9,890 bases of DNA, taken from NCBI GenBank assembly GCA_003645915.1, contig QNDG01000019.1:1-9890 (forward strand), in the 5' to 3' direction. Made by a program: the position numbers and the translations under genes. Source of the DNA: Candidatus Zhuqueibacterota bacterium (GTDB lineage: Bacteria > Zhuqueibacterota > QNDG01). The notes under the pieces are model-generated. The model was given only the letters and a program-made list of their open reading frames with translations. It was not told where the DNA came from and ran no database searches. Below, in pieces: positions 1 to 7,667 of this stretch; positions within the stretch are counted from its first letter, which is position 1; each line of letters begins with the position of its first letter.

Positions 1-869
1 ACGGAATTGTTTTTACAGATCCTTTTATAGTTACAACCGGAGAGATCGCCCAGGTAATCAGTCACAGCCCGGAAGATTATATTAAAAAATTATTGGTTTT
101 CCCAAGAAGAAAAATCAAATCAATTGTTGAAGGAATGGCAAAAGATCTGGGAGATAAAAAATTATTGATTATTGAAGCCCAAAAAAATAAAATTACTGTT
201 TCTCAGGCTGAGGTAGATTCAGTATTGGAGAAAATATATAAAAATTACGGTGGTGAAATTAAATTTAAAATGAATCTCAGAGAAAATAATATCAACAGAA
301 AGTATTTTTATGAAGACGTAAAAAATTCGCTTCTTGCTGATAAATATCTGGAAAGTGTAATAGGCTCAAAGCTTGCTGTTTCTGAAAAGGATGTAAAGGC
401 TCAATTTCTAAGTGATACAACAGTAACTTTACGCCATATAATGGTGTCATTAGATGTTGGCGAGAATGCTAAGGGAGTAGCGTATAAAAGAAGAATGATT
501 GATACTATTCATGAACTGGCATTGAAGGGTATTGATTTTGCAACTTTGGCAAAAAAGTATTCTGAAGACGCAAACACGAAAGAAAACGGCGGTTTGATTG
601 AAGGCCTGCGAAGAGGAGATACTGAAGCTGCTTTTGATTCTGCAGCATTTGCAACTCCTGAAGGAGAAATCAGCGGTATTGTCAGAACTTCATATGGTTT
701 TCATGTAATTAAAGTTATTAGTAAAAAAACAGGCCAGGGAGATTTTGACGAACAGAAATCGAAAATCCGGGAAAGTTTATACCAGAGAAGCTGGGATGAA
801 TATCGGGAACAAATACTTGATAGTTTAAAAAATGTTTATCATTACCGTTTTGTAAGCATTGGCGGGTAA
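1..869 (+). CDS. SurA/PpiC-type peptidyl-prolyl cis-trans isomerase, 3' part
   Basis: The reading frame is open from base 3 to the TAA at 867-869, so the true start lies left of the window and 288 C-terminal residues are visible. A TTG at 93 is in frame, but coding continues upstream of it, so it is not taken as the start. The first half (visible residues about 10-125) is a helical, charged chaperone-like region of the SurA N-domain kind. The parvulin domain follows at about residues 140-240: it opens with LRHIMV, has YSEDANTKENGG, then AAFDSAAF and the closing YGFHVIKV, all matching the rotamase fold order. Parvulins of this architecture act in the periplasm, isomerising proline bonds and chaperoning outer-membrane proteins. 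There is a single parvulin domain near the C-terminus, then about 45 residues of helical tail. The signal peptide is not visible. The role as envelope foldase is inferred from the family; no client is indicated by the neighbours. Confidence 0.9.
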   Translation, partial: GIVFTDPFIVTTGEIAQVISHSPEDYIKKLLVFPRRKIKSIVEGMAKDLGDKKLLIIEAQKNKITVSQAEVDSVLEKIYKNYGGEIKFKMNLRENNINRKYFYEDVKNSLLADKYLESVIGSKLAVSEKDVKAQFLSDTTVTLRHIMVSLDVGENAKGVAYKRRMIDTIHELALKGIDFATLAKKYSEDANTKENGGLIEGLRRGDTEAAFDSAAFATPEGEISGIVRTSYGFHVIKVISKKTGQGDFDEQKSKIRESLYQRSWDEYREQILDSLKNVYHYRFVSIGG

Positions 870-986
870 CTTTTAGATTAATTTTAAAAGATGTCTTAAT
901 TAACTCTGTTTATTGGATTGTTTAGAATGGATTTATAGTTGTTCACATCCTCATTAATTACCAGGATTAAAATAATATAGAAATAA

Positions 987-1025
987 AAAGGACATAGCGA
1001 ATATCTGCCATGTCCTTTAATTTTA
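987..1025 (+). terminator. Terminator-like hairpin after the PPIase gene
   Basis: A perfect 9-base stem, AAAGGACAT (987-995) with ATGTCCTTT (1010-1018), encloses a 14-base loop and is followed by AATTTTAT. The stem is preceded by a run of A (985-989), so a T-run is also present on the other strand and it could work in both directions. It lies about 120 bases beyond the PPIase stop, which is far but with no gene between. Confidence 0.6.
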
Positions 1026-1408
1026 TAAATACCATTACCCACTTATTTATTAAAGATGTCTCTGATTTTTGTTTAACCTGTAAGATTTTCAAATTGAATT
1101 TATCTGTTCTGTTTTTAACTTGGATTATACATAAAAACTCAGAAAAATACAGCTAATGGCTATAATTACAACAATTTACAAAAAATTCAACTTTGGAACT
1201 AAGTTTTTATTAATGTGATGATTTTGAGCTTAATACTCAGTTCTATGAATTGATCAGGTTAGAAAAATTATTTGAATTGATTCGGATTTAGTAAATAAAA
1301 ATAAGTGATCGTAATTTCGATGTTGTACGGAGCATTGAACCTTCTTAAAAAAGCAGTAAAAGTTGTTTTGATTAAATTTGTTGTAACGTTAGTGAGCAAT
1401 CATCGTAT

Positions 1409-1428
1409 TATAATAGGGAGTTTATAAT
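1409..1428 (+). promoter_or_regulatory. Possible -10 elements for the transport operon
   Basis: Two perfect TATAAT hexamers lie at 1409-1414 and 1423-1428, 30 to 50 bases before the first operon ATG. Neither has a good TTGACA-like partner at 16-18 bases upstream; the nearest TTG-type hexamer (TTGTAA, 1381-1386) is 22 bases from the first. In DNA this AT-rich such hexamers arise by chance, so this is only a candidate. Confidence 0.3.
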
Positions 1429-1457
1429 ATTTATAAAGCGTTAAAAGGAGATTTTCA

Positions 1458-2558
1458 ATGAAACGTTTTAAAAAACGCCATTTTGTCTGGTTATCAATAA
1501 TAATTATTATTGGGATTATTTTTGTATCTGTTGTCATTAAAAATAAAGACAAAAATAATGAACAGAGAAATATAGTTAAAGTTAAAATTGATACTATTAC
1601 TGAGAAAGCTCTTGCAGTGGGATCAATTGAGCCTGTGAATGAAGTGGCTGTAAAATCAAAAATGTCCGGAGTAGTTGGTAAACTTTATGTGAATGTAGGT
1701 GATTATGTAAAAGCCGGAGAACCGCTTCTTGAAGTAAAACCCAATCCGACACCTCTTGAACTTGTTCAGGCAAAACGTAACATTGAAATGAAGAAAATTT
1801 CTCTCGGTGCATTGAAAAATGAGCTTGAGAGAAAGAGAGAGCTTAAACAGAAAAACCTGATATCTGATTATGAATTTGAATCAATGGAAAAGGATTATAA
1901 TGAAGCTCTGCTTGATTATAAAATTGCTTCCGAACAACTTGAACTGTTGGAAAAAGGCAAGGTAACGCTATATAAAAAATCGATTGATTCAATTATTAAG
2001 TCACCTATAAGCGGGTATATACTGGAAAAAAAGGTTAATCTCGGTGACCCTGTAGTACCATTAACATCATATCAGGCAGGAACAGAGCTTATGCGTATGG
2101 CAGATATGACAAAACTTATTTTTAAAGGAACTGTCGATGAAATAGATGTTGGTAAGATAAAAGAAGGAATGAGGGCAGAACTTCAAATAGGAGCACTGCC
2201 TGGTAAAAATGTAATAGGACATGTATCCTTAATCTCTTTAAAAGCACGCAAAGATGCTAATTCTACTGTTTTTCCAGTTGAGATTGTAATAGACAGTACA
2301 AACGGTGCAATGTTACGAGCAGGTTTTTCCGCTAATGCAACCATAATTATTGCCAGGAAACAGAATATTCTTACACTTCCTGAAAGAGTGGTTTATTTCA
2401 GGAATGATTCAGCCTTTGTGAGAATTCCCAAAAATACGGATGGTTTTGAAGAAAAGTATATAGAAACCGGGTTAAGTGATGCAATTCTAATTGAAGTAAA
2501 ATCAGGTTTGGAAAAAGATCAGGAAGTTCTTGAAAAAGAAACAAAGGAAATATTATAG
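1458..2558 (+). CDS. MacA/HlyD-type periplasmic adaptor protein
   Basis: 366 residues, the usual size for an efflux adaptor. The start at 1458 is supported by AAGGAG at 1445-1450, 7 bases upstream. A basic N-terminus (MKRFKKRH) and one membrane helix at about residues 9-28 anchor it in the inner membrane with the rest in the periplasm. In order: first half of a lipoyl domain (about 55-95, with SGVVGKLYVNVGDYVKAGE), a helical coiled-coil hairpin (about 98-168), the second lipoyl half (about 178-200, SPISGYILEKKVNLGDPV), a beta-barrel domain (about 215-295) and a membrane-proximal domain (about 300-366). Adaptors of this class bridge an inner-membrane ABC permease to an outer-membrane channel. 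It is the first gene of an operon with two MacB-type permeases: 21 bases separate it from the next gene. The substrate is unknown, and no TolC-like gene is in view. Assignment to MacA rather than another HlyD-family branch rests on the permease partners. Confidence 0.9.
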   Translation: MKRFKKRHFVWLSIIIIIGIIFVSVVIKNKDKNNEQRNIVKVKIDTITEKALAVGSIEPVNEVAVKSKMSGVVGKLYVNVGDYVKAGEPLLEVKPNPTPLELVQAKRNIEMKKISLGALKNELERKRELKQKNLISDYEFESMEKDYNEALLDYKIASEQLELLEKGKVTLYKKSIDSIIKSPISGYILEKKVNLGDPVVPLTSYQAGTELMRMADMTKLIFKGTVDEIDVGKIKEGMRAELQIGALPGKNVIGHVSLISLKARKDANSTVFPVEIVIDSTNGAMLRAGFSANATIIIARKQNILTLPERVVYFRNDSAFVRIPKNTDGFEEKYIETGLSDAILIEVKSGLEKDQEVLEKETKEIL

Positions 2559-2579
2559 AATCGGACCATCTGGAGAATT

Positions 2580-3818
2580 ATGAAGAATCTGTTAGATAAT
2601 TTTAATGAAATATTACTTTACCTTAAAGAGTATAAATCCCGGACATTTTTAACAATGTTTGGAATAATCTGGGGTACTATCACTATTGTCGTACTCCTTT
2701 CATTTGGTGTAGGTGTTAAAAAATCCATGAGCAAAAACATGCACGGTATTGGCGAGAGTATTGTACTTGTATGGCCGGGAGAAACTGCCTTGCCGTACAA
2801 AGGATATGGTATAGGCCGACCTGTTCTAATCACAGCGGAAGATGTAATGCTTATTAAAAATGAAATCCGGGAAATATGCCTTGCAAGCCCGGAGTTTTCA
2901 AGGTGGAATACTTATATTAGATTTAAAGACAAAAAACAGAGCGTTAATTTAACGGGAATTATCCCGGAATACGGAGAGATGCGAAATATTATTCCCTGTC
3001 CCGGTGGAAGGTGGATAAATGATCCTGATCTAAATGAAAGAAGAAGAGTTGTTTTTCTTGGGAATAAATTAAAGAATTTTATTTTCGGGAAAGACGTTAA
3101 TCCTGTAGGGGAATATGTATTTGTAGGTGATATCCCTTTCAGGGTTATAGGGATTTTAAAAAAGAAAACTCAAAATTCGTCATATAATTCAAGAGACGAG
3201 GACAGAGCATTTATCCCGTCTTCAACATTTACTACTATTTTTGGTGAGAAATATGTCTCAAATTTTGTGTTCAAAGTGAAAAATCCGCATGATTCTGAAA
3301 TAGCACAGAAAAAAATTTACAATATTCTCGGTAATAAATACCAATTTGATTCGGAAGATGAGGAAGCTCTTTCAATATGGGATACGACTGAAATGGATAA
3401 GTTTGTAAACTCATTTTCCATGGGGATGAATGTATTTCTCGGAATTATCGGAGTTATTACTCTGATAGTAGGCGGAATAGGTCTGGCAAATATTATGTAT
3501 GTTGTTGTTGAAGAACGAGTAAAAGAGATAGGTATAAAAAGAGCATTAGGTGCACGGAAAATTGTTATTTTAAGACAGTTTATTTTTGAATCATTTATTA
3601 TTATTGGAATTGGTGCTGCAATAGGACTTATATTTTCGTTGATTATAATAAAAATTGTAAGTATGCTCCCTATTCAGGAGTATGTGGGGACACCGGAGTT
3701 TTCACCTGCAGTTGCCGTTATCTCTATTTCCGTTTTAGCGGGTATTGGATTTACAGCAGGTTATTTCCCTGCGCGAAGAGCCGCAAATCTTAATGTTGTG
3801 GACTGTATAAGATATTAG
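2580..3818 (+). CDS. MacB/FtsX-type ABC transporter permease, first of a pair
   Basis: 412 residues with the MacB-permease layout but no ATPase domain. GGAG at 2572-2575 lies only 4 bases before the ATG, a short spacing. The first membrane helix is at about residues 23-46. A large periplasmic domain (about 47-278) carries PGGRWINDPD and ERRRVVFLG at about 141-161. The second helix is at about 282-308, and the cytoplasmic coupling segment EERVKEIGIKRALGAR follows at 311-326, the part that docks on an ATPase in FtsX-family permeases. Two further helices lie at about 332-361 and 375-396, and the C-terminal PARRAANLNVVDCIRY matches the family ending. In MacB-like mechanotransmission systems this subunit couples ATP hydrolysis in the cytoplasm to movements of the periplasmic domain and adaptor. 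It lies 19 bases before a homologous permease gene, so a heterodimer is likely. The ATPase partner is not encoded here. Confidence 0.92.
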   Translation: MKNLLDNFNEILLYLKEYKSRTFLTMFGIIWGTITIVVLLSFGVGVKKSMSKNMHGIGESIVLVWPGETALPYKGYGIGRPVLITAEDVMLIKNEIREICLASPEFSRWNTYIRFKDKKQSVNLTGIIPEYGEMRNIIPCPGGRWINDPDLNERRRVVFLGNKLKNFIFGKDVNPVGEYVFVGDIPFRVIGILKKKTQNSSYNSRDEDRAFIPSSTFTTIFGEKYVSNFVFKVKNPHDSEIAQKKIYNILGNKYQFDSEDEEALSIWDTTEMDKFVNSFSMGMNVFLGIIGVITLIVGGIGLANIMYVVVEERVKEIGIKRALGARKIVILRQFIFESFIIIGIGAAIGLIFSLIIIKIVSMLPIQEYVGTPEFSPAVAVISISVLAGIGFTAGYFPARRAANLNVVDCIRY

Positions 3819-3837
3819 CAAATTTTACGGAGAATTA

Positions 3838-5079
3838 ATGAATTTAATTATTTTGATAAAAGAGTTTATTGCTGATATTAAGAAACAAAAACTCAGAGCA
3901 TTTCTTACAACAATTGCAATAACATGGGGATCTCTTGCAGTTGTTCTTTTAATGGCATTTGGAAGAGGACTTGACTTCAGAATGAGTGAAAGTCTTTTAA
4001 ATGCCGGCGAATATACAATTACAATATACAGTGGACAGACTTCAAAAAAATACAACGGCCTTCCGATTGGAAGACCAGTAAGATTGGTAATGTCAGACAG
4101 AGAATTGGTTGTACAAAATCCCGGTGTAAAATTAGTCAGTGCTAACTTCGGTAAATATATACGTTTAAAGTATCATGATAAAATTGTAAGAACATACATG
4201 GAAGGTGTTGAACCGTCATTCGGAATTATGCGAAGGATGTATCCGTCTCCCGGAGGAAGATTTATTGATGATAAGGATATTGTTGAAAGAAGAAGAGTGC
4301 TTTTTCTCGGTAGTGTAATAGCAAAAGAACTGCTCGGTAATATAGATCCAATCGGTCAAAAAGTGGATGTTGACGGCCTGCCGTTTACTGTAATCGGAAT
4401 TATGCCGAAGAAACTGCAGTCGTCAATGAGTAATGGCCCTGATGACAGAAGAGCAATAATTCCAAATACAACATTTCAGAGTATTTACGGATACCATTAC
4501 ATCAGGCAGCTGCTTGTTATGCCGCTTAATCCGGGGAAATCAAAGACAATTGTTAAACAGATACGTTCAATTTTTGCCAGAAAATACAATTTTGCCCCTG
4601 ATGACGAGAATGCCCTTTCAATATGGGATATGAACGAGGCTATGGAATTAAATGCTAAGATATTTCTTGGCTTTAATATTTTTCTTACAGTAGTAGGAAG
4701 CATGACCCTTGTAATTGCAGGTGTTGGAGTGGCTAATATTATGCATGTTGTAGTTAAGGAAAGAACAAAGGAGATAGGAATAAAGAGGGCAGTAGGAGCA
4801 AAACGTTTTCATATTATGTTTCAGTTTATTTTTGAATCCCTTATGATCTCCATTACCGGAGGTACACTCGGTATTCTGCTGGCAAAAGGGATTGTTTCTG
4901 TTATATGGAAAATACCTGCTCAGGATGAAGTTGCACAGTTTTTATTAAGACCGATACTGTCAGACAGCGTTGTATTTGTTACTTTTATTATCCTTACAAT
5001 GATTGGCCTGCTTGCAGGATTAAAACCTGCAGCACAGGCTGCACGTTTGGATCCTGTTGAAGCGCTTCGTTATGAGTAA
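3838..5079 (+). CDS. MacB/FtsX-type ABC transporter permease, second of a pair
   Basis: 413 residues, homologous along its length to the preceding permease. Shared blocks include IGRPV (about 77-81), PGGRFIDDKDIVERRRVLFLG (about 138-158), ENALSIWDMNEA (about 257-268) and the coupling segment KERTKEIGIKRAVGAK (307-322). Membrane helices are at about 21-43, 277-304, 326-352 and 376-396, with the long periplasmic domain between the first two. It ends in the family-typical DPVEALRYE. GGAG at 3829-3832, 5 bases before the ATG, sits in a context (GGAGAATTA) identical to the one before the first permease, consistent with a tandem duplication that included the leader. The two copies have clearly diverged, which favours an obligate heterodimer over a recent duplicate. 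As with its partner there is no Walker A, signature or Walker B motif. It is the last gene of the visible operon. Confidence 0.92.
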   Translation: MNLIILIKEFIADIKKQKLRAFLTTIAITWGSLAVVLLMAFGRGLDFRMSESLLNAGEYTITIYSGQTSKKYNGLPIGRPVRLVMSDRELVVQNPGVKLVSANFGKYIRLKYHDKIVRTYMEGVEPSFGIMRRMYPSPGGRFIDDKDIVERRRVLFLGSVIAKELLGNIDPIGQKVDVDGLPFTVIGIMPKKLQSSMSNGPDDRRAIIPNTTFQSIYGYHYIRQLLVMPLNPGKSKTIVKQIRSIFARKYNFAPDDENALSIWDMNEAMELNAKIFLGFNIFLTVVGSMTLVIAGVGVANIMHVVVKERTKEIGIKRAVGAKRFHIMFQFIFESLMISITGGTLGILLAKGIVSVIWKIPAQDEVAQFLLRPILSDSVVFVTFIILTMIGLLAGLKPAAQAARLDPVEALRYE

Positions 5080-5162
5080 TTTTTTATAAAGAAATAATTG
5101 TTATAACTGTCAGATTACAAACTGAAAATAGAAGATGAATATCGAATATAGATTGGAGATTT

Positions 5163-5206
5163 TCCCGATTCTGACTATTATATTTTCCCCTGATAGAAAA
5201 TCGGGA
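5163..5206 (+). terminator. Hairpin downstream of the permease operon, possible terminator
   Basis: TCCCGATT (5163-5170) pairs perfectly with AATCGGGA (5199-5206). Inside it CTATTA pairs with TGATAG (one G-U pair) around a TATTTTCCCC loop, giving a two-step stem. It lies about 85 bases after the stop of the second permease. The bases after it (TTAATTGT) are not a proper T-run, so termination is only a possibility; it may instead be an RNA 3'-end stabilising structure. Confidence 0.4.
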
Positions 5207-5369
5207 TTAATTGTAAAAGATGAAATAAAAAATTGGTGTTCAGAGTTCGAAATTATTAATGCACTTTTGAATTATAATTTGCAGATGCCGGATAAATTAA
5301 TTTAAAATCTGACAAACACTAGATTATATTTTTTTTCTTAAAAAGCCTCAGTGGCAAAATATCTTAAAC

Positions 5370-5400
5370 AAAAAAAGGGACGCACAAACTGTGCGCCCCT
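5370..5400 (-). terminator. Intrinsic terminator of the POT-type transporter gene
   Basis: Read on the minus strand, a GC-rich stem (5377-5386 with 5390-5399, ten pairs with one A-C mismatch, loop of three bases) is followed by seven T residues (5376 down to 5370). It begins 23 bases after the transporter stop codon. This is the best-formed terminator in the window. The plus-strand side lacks a T-run, so it should act only on the minus-strand transcript. Confidence 0.88.
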
Positions 5401-5422
5401 GATGTTTGGTTAACTTTATATT

Positions 5423-7555
5423 TTAATTACTCTTTGGTGCAAGAAATTTATTGTACAGAGCAAGACCAATAATAGTGAATACTCCGATACTGCTGAAAAT
5501 AAGCCACAAAATTTTTGGCTGGTTCAGATAATCTACGAAATGGACATAGAGTTTTGCACCAAGAACACCTCCTATGGAACTTCCGAATACTCCGTAAAGA
5601 AATACATACCCCATATACATAGCTTTTTTATCTTTTGGAGCAATGCTTCCGATGTAACTTAGGAATTTGGGATGCGCAGTCATTTCTCCGATAGAGAATA
5701 TTGATATACCTGCAAGAAATACCCAGATATTTGTGTTTACAGCAAGAATAATCATTCCAAGAGTACCAAGCCCGATTCCAAACATCATTGTTGGCAGGGC
5801 TTTTGTCTTTTTCACAATAGATGAAATTATCAGCTGCAAAAGAATAATTGTTCCTGCATTTATGACCGTTACATGTTCAACATCAAAGAACCAGTTTATA
5901 TGAAGGCCGAATTTATTAAGAAAACCGTTTATTGCATGGTTCAGTGAGGATGCGTCCACATAAGCCTGCACATACCACAAAACAGAATCAAACATCTGGA
6001 AATAGACCACCCAGAATCCTGAATAGAGAAATATCATAAGCAGGAATTTTGCCCTGTTTCCGAACTCGAAGGTATCTGATTTATCTATAATAAACAGAGA
6101 TGAAACAGAAGCGTAAATTACTGTTGAGATTATTCTGCTGAGAACAGAAAGACCGGGAATAATCCATAAAAGTATGGCGATAAGTCCGAACATGACAGGC
6201 GTAAATGAGGATGTTCCTTTGTTCGTTTTCTTACCGTTAAAATGGGTTAGAGAAATTGCAAGAGCAGATAAAATCAGGGCAATTACAAAGAGAAGGAAAA
6301 AAGGCCTTCTGTGAGTCGAATCAACAAATGTATCAATTTCTTTAATTGTAAGTCCCGCAAGAACAGGCTCCCCGGAAAGCGATTTAAAAAGCCTGTCTCT
6401 GTATTCCGGATAATCAGCTTTTGTGCTCAGATTTATCTGAAAATGAGTTTCATCAATTTTATAAACAGCGAATTTACTCTCAAGATTTTTCTTCTGTTTA
6501 AAAATCAGTTTTATTTTTTTATCGGATCTGTTTACCCATTCCTGCAGATCTTTGCTTGTAGTAAATTCAAACCCTTTAAAGGAATGTATCTTTTGAAGGA
6601 GTTCGTCTTCGAATTTATCAAGATATGCAGGTTTATAAACTGTAAGGAACGCAGAAGATGAGTCAGAAATGTTCAGGGAGTAATTCTCCGGCCCAAGCAT
6701 ATTTCTGTGCACTTCAAATACAATAATATTCCCCTGATTTTCAATTCCTATTTTATTAATCTTTGCCTCAACCGGAGGTTTGTTAAGATAGTTGTAGAAT
6801 GAATATACGGTTAATGATCCCAGAACAATTGTCCATATTACTCTTTTTACTGCTGAATTTTTCATCTGATGAAAAAGAAGAACAATGGGTGAATAAATAA
6901 TTTCAAATGCATGAGCAAGAGTTTGTATCAGTGACATCTGCTCTCTTTTTTGTATTCGATCTTTTAAAGTAGGATCCTTAAAAAAGAAAATTGTAGGAAT
7001 AAGCATTGATGCTGTACAAATTGCAGAAGCAATAATTACATATCTCGGATTAAGTGCCTTTAAGTAAGGTACAAGAACCAGTGGAAAAAGAAAAGCTCCG
7101 ATATTAATAGACCAGTAGTAAATCCCGAAGCCCAGAGTGCTGTTTTCTTCATCTGTGATTTTTGCTATGGTTCCGGAAATTAAAGGTTTAAATGTACCAG
7201 CACCGAATCCCATTACTACGAGGGAAGCAAATACTGCTCCGTATGAAGTTGTCTGACTTGTAAAGAAATATCCCAGCCCAAGAATACTGAAAGCTGTCAT
7301 TAACAGCTTTCTGTATCCGAATCTGTCGGCAAGGACTCCTGAAATTATTGGAAGAAAGTAAAGAAGAGGTTGAATAACACCCTTAATCACACCAACATTT
7401 TCTTTTGGGAAATCCAGAACGCTTACAAAATAAACAGATAAAAAACTCATCATTCCGTAATACGCACCGCGTTCAAAAAATTCAAACATAATTACCAGCC
7501 AGAACATCGGAGAAAATGACTTTACACCCTTCTTTTTCTTCTGTTCCTTATTCAT
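5423..7555 (-). CDS. POT/PTR2-type proton-coupled transporter with a large central insert
   Basis: 710 residues, well above the roughly 450-600 usual for bacterial proton-dependent oligopeptide transporters. The family signatures are visible. EFFERGAYYG at 25-34 is the ExxERxxYYG motif of helix 1, with G where F is common. LADRFGYRK lies at 75-83, GFGAGTFKP at 116-124, and YYWSINIGA at 146-154 is the PTR2 signature. FWVVYFQ is at 514-520 in helix 7, and EMTAHPKFLSYIG is at 624-636. Six helices fill about 17-192. A helix at about 237-256, a soluble region at 257-416, and helices at about 417-437, 450-470 and 471-490 come before the C-terminal six (about 503-704). By the positive-inside pattern the soluble region is periplasmic. 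The family imports di- and tripeptides or related solutes with protons; the substrate here is unknown. GGGAGAG lies just upstream of the ATG. It is a single-gene unit with its own terminator. Confidence 0.88.
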   Translation of the reverse strand: MNKEQKKKKGVKSFSPMFWLVIMFEFFERGAYYGMMSFLSVYFVSVLDFPKENVGVIKGVIQPLLYFLPIISGVLADRFGYRKLLMTAFSILGLGYFFTSQTTSYGAVFASLVVMGFGAGTFKPLISGTIAKITDEENSTLGFGIYYWSINIGAFLFPLVLVPYLKALNPRYVIIASAICTASMLIPTIFFFKDPTLKDRIQKREQMSLIQTLAHAFEIIYSPIVLLFHQMKNSAVKRVIWTIVLGSLTVYSFYNYLNKPPVEAKINKIGIENQGNIIVFEVHRNMLGPENYSLNISDSSSAFLTVYKPAYLDKFEDELLQKIHSFKGFEFTTSKDLQEWVNRSDKKIKLIFKQKKNLESKFAVYKIDETHFQINLSTKADYPEYRDRLFKSLSGEPVLAGLTIKEIDTFVDSTHRRPFFLLFVIALILSALAISLTHFNGKKTNKGTSSFTPVMFGLIAILLWIIPGLSVLSRIISTVIYASVSSLFIIDKSDTFEFGNRAKFLLMIFLYSGFWVVYFQMFDSVLWYVQAYVDASSLNHAINGFLNKFGLHINWFFDVEHVTVINAGTIILLQLIISSIVKKTKALPTMMFGIGLGTLGMIILAVNTNIWVFLAGISIFSIGEMTAHPKFLSYIGSIAPKDKKAMYMGYVFLYGVFGSSIGGVLGAKLYVHFVDYLNQPKILWLIFSSIGVFTIIGLALYNKFLAPKSN
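6320..6730 (-). repeat. Protein-level tandem duplication inside the transporter insert
   Basis: Residues about 276-342 and 346-412 of the transporter align without gaps at an offset of exactly 70. Matching positions include I278/I348, F280/L350, Y292/F362, D298/D368, A310/A380, F315/Y385, D317/D387, L319/L389, I323/L393, T333/T403, K335/K405, L337/I407, W340/F410 and V341/V411. Exact identities are few, but hydrophobic positions and the two predicted helices coincide. The unit looks like two or three strands, a helix, a linker and a second helix. It was found by eye and not tested statistically. Confidence 0.5.
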
Positions 7556-7655
7556 GAATCTCTCCCTGGTTTGTTAATAATGAAGGTTTTGACAAAATAA
7601 ATATAACAATCTTTGGTATAAACATCCAAATAAATTTTTCATTAAAATATCATAT

Positions 7656-7667
7656 TAACAATTGTTA
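7656..7667. promoter_or_regulatory. 12-base palindrome, possible operator
   Basis: TAACAATTGTTA is a perfect inverted repeat in the divergent intergenic region, directly abutting the TATACT hexamer at 7668-7673. A dimeric regulator bound here could affect either gene. A 12-base AT-rich palindrome can occur by chance, so this is tentative. Confidence 0.3.

Larger units (their letters stand above)
870..1457. other. 588-base non-coding stretch
   Basis: AT-rich DNA between the PPIase gene and the transport operon. It holds a terminator-like hairpin at 987-1025 and -10-like hexamers near 1409-1428. Two copies of TGAATTGAT lie at 1246-1254 and 1273-1281, 27 bases apart, each followed two bases later by GG. 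Every frame is broken by frequent stops. The longest open stretch I found by eye (1010-1156, 48 codons) starts inside the hairpin and has no ribosome binding site. No tRNA or recognisable riboswitch was seen. A long leader or small RNA cannot be excluded. Confidence 0.6.
5080..5422. other. 343-base gap between convergent genes
   Basis: The gap lies between the end of the permease operon and the end of the minus-strand transporter gene. It contains a hairpin at 5163-5206 and a clear minus-strand terminator at 5370-5400. A 56-codon open frame (ATG at 5135, TAA at 5303-5305) overlaps the first hairpin. It has no convincing ribosome binding site and no family I recognise, so it is not called as a gene. 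Nothing else was seen. Confidence 0.6.

Noticed and set aside
93..95. TTG as the start of the PPIase
   Set aside because: The frame stays open upstream to the window edge, with sequence that continues the same protein style, and no ribosome binding site precedes the TTG.
1010..1156. 48-codon plus-strand open frame in the long gap
   Set aside because: Its ATG lies inside the right arm of the terminator stem at 987-1018, it lacks a ribosome binding site, and the product is low-complexity hydrophobic and shows no recognisable family.
3825..4055. Minus-strand open frame antisense to the start of the second permease
   Set aside because: It overlaps a convincing permease gene with its own ribosome binding site; the antisense product shows no family features.
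6311..6661. 116-codon plus-strand open frame inside the POT transporter gene
   Set aside because: It is fully antisense to a gene with strong family signatures, and its own product (Phe, Cys and Lys rich) looks like a shadow translation.
7589..7622. TTGACA/TATAAA as a standard promoter for the lipoprotein gene
   Set aside because: The hexamers are 22 bases apart, well outside the 16-18 base optimum, so the pair is noted but not called as a promoter.
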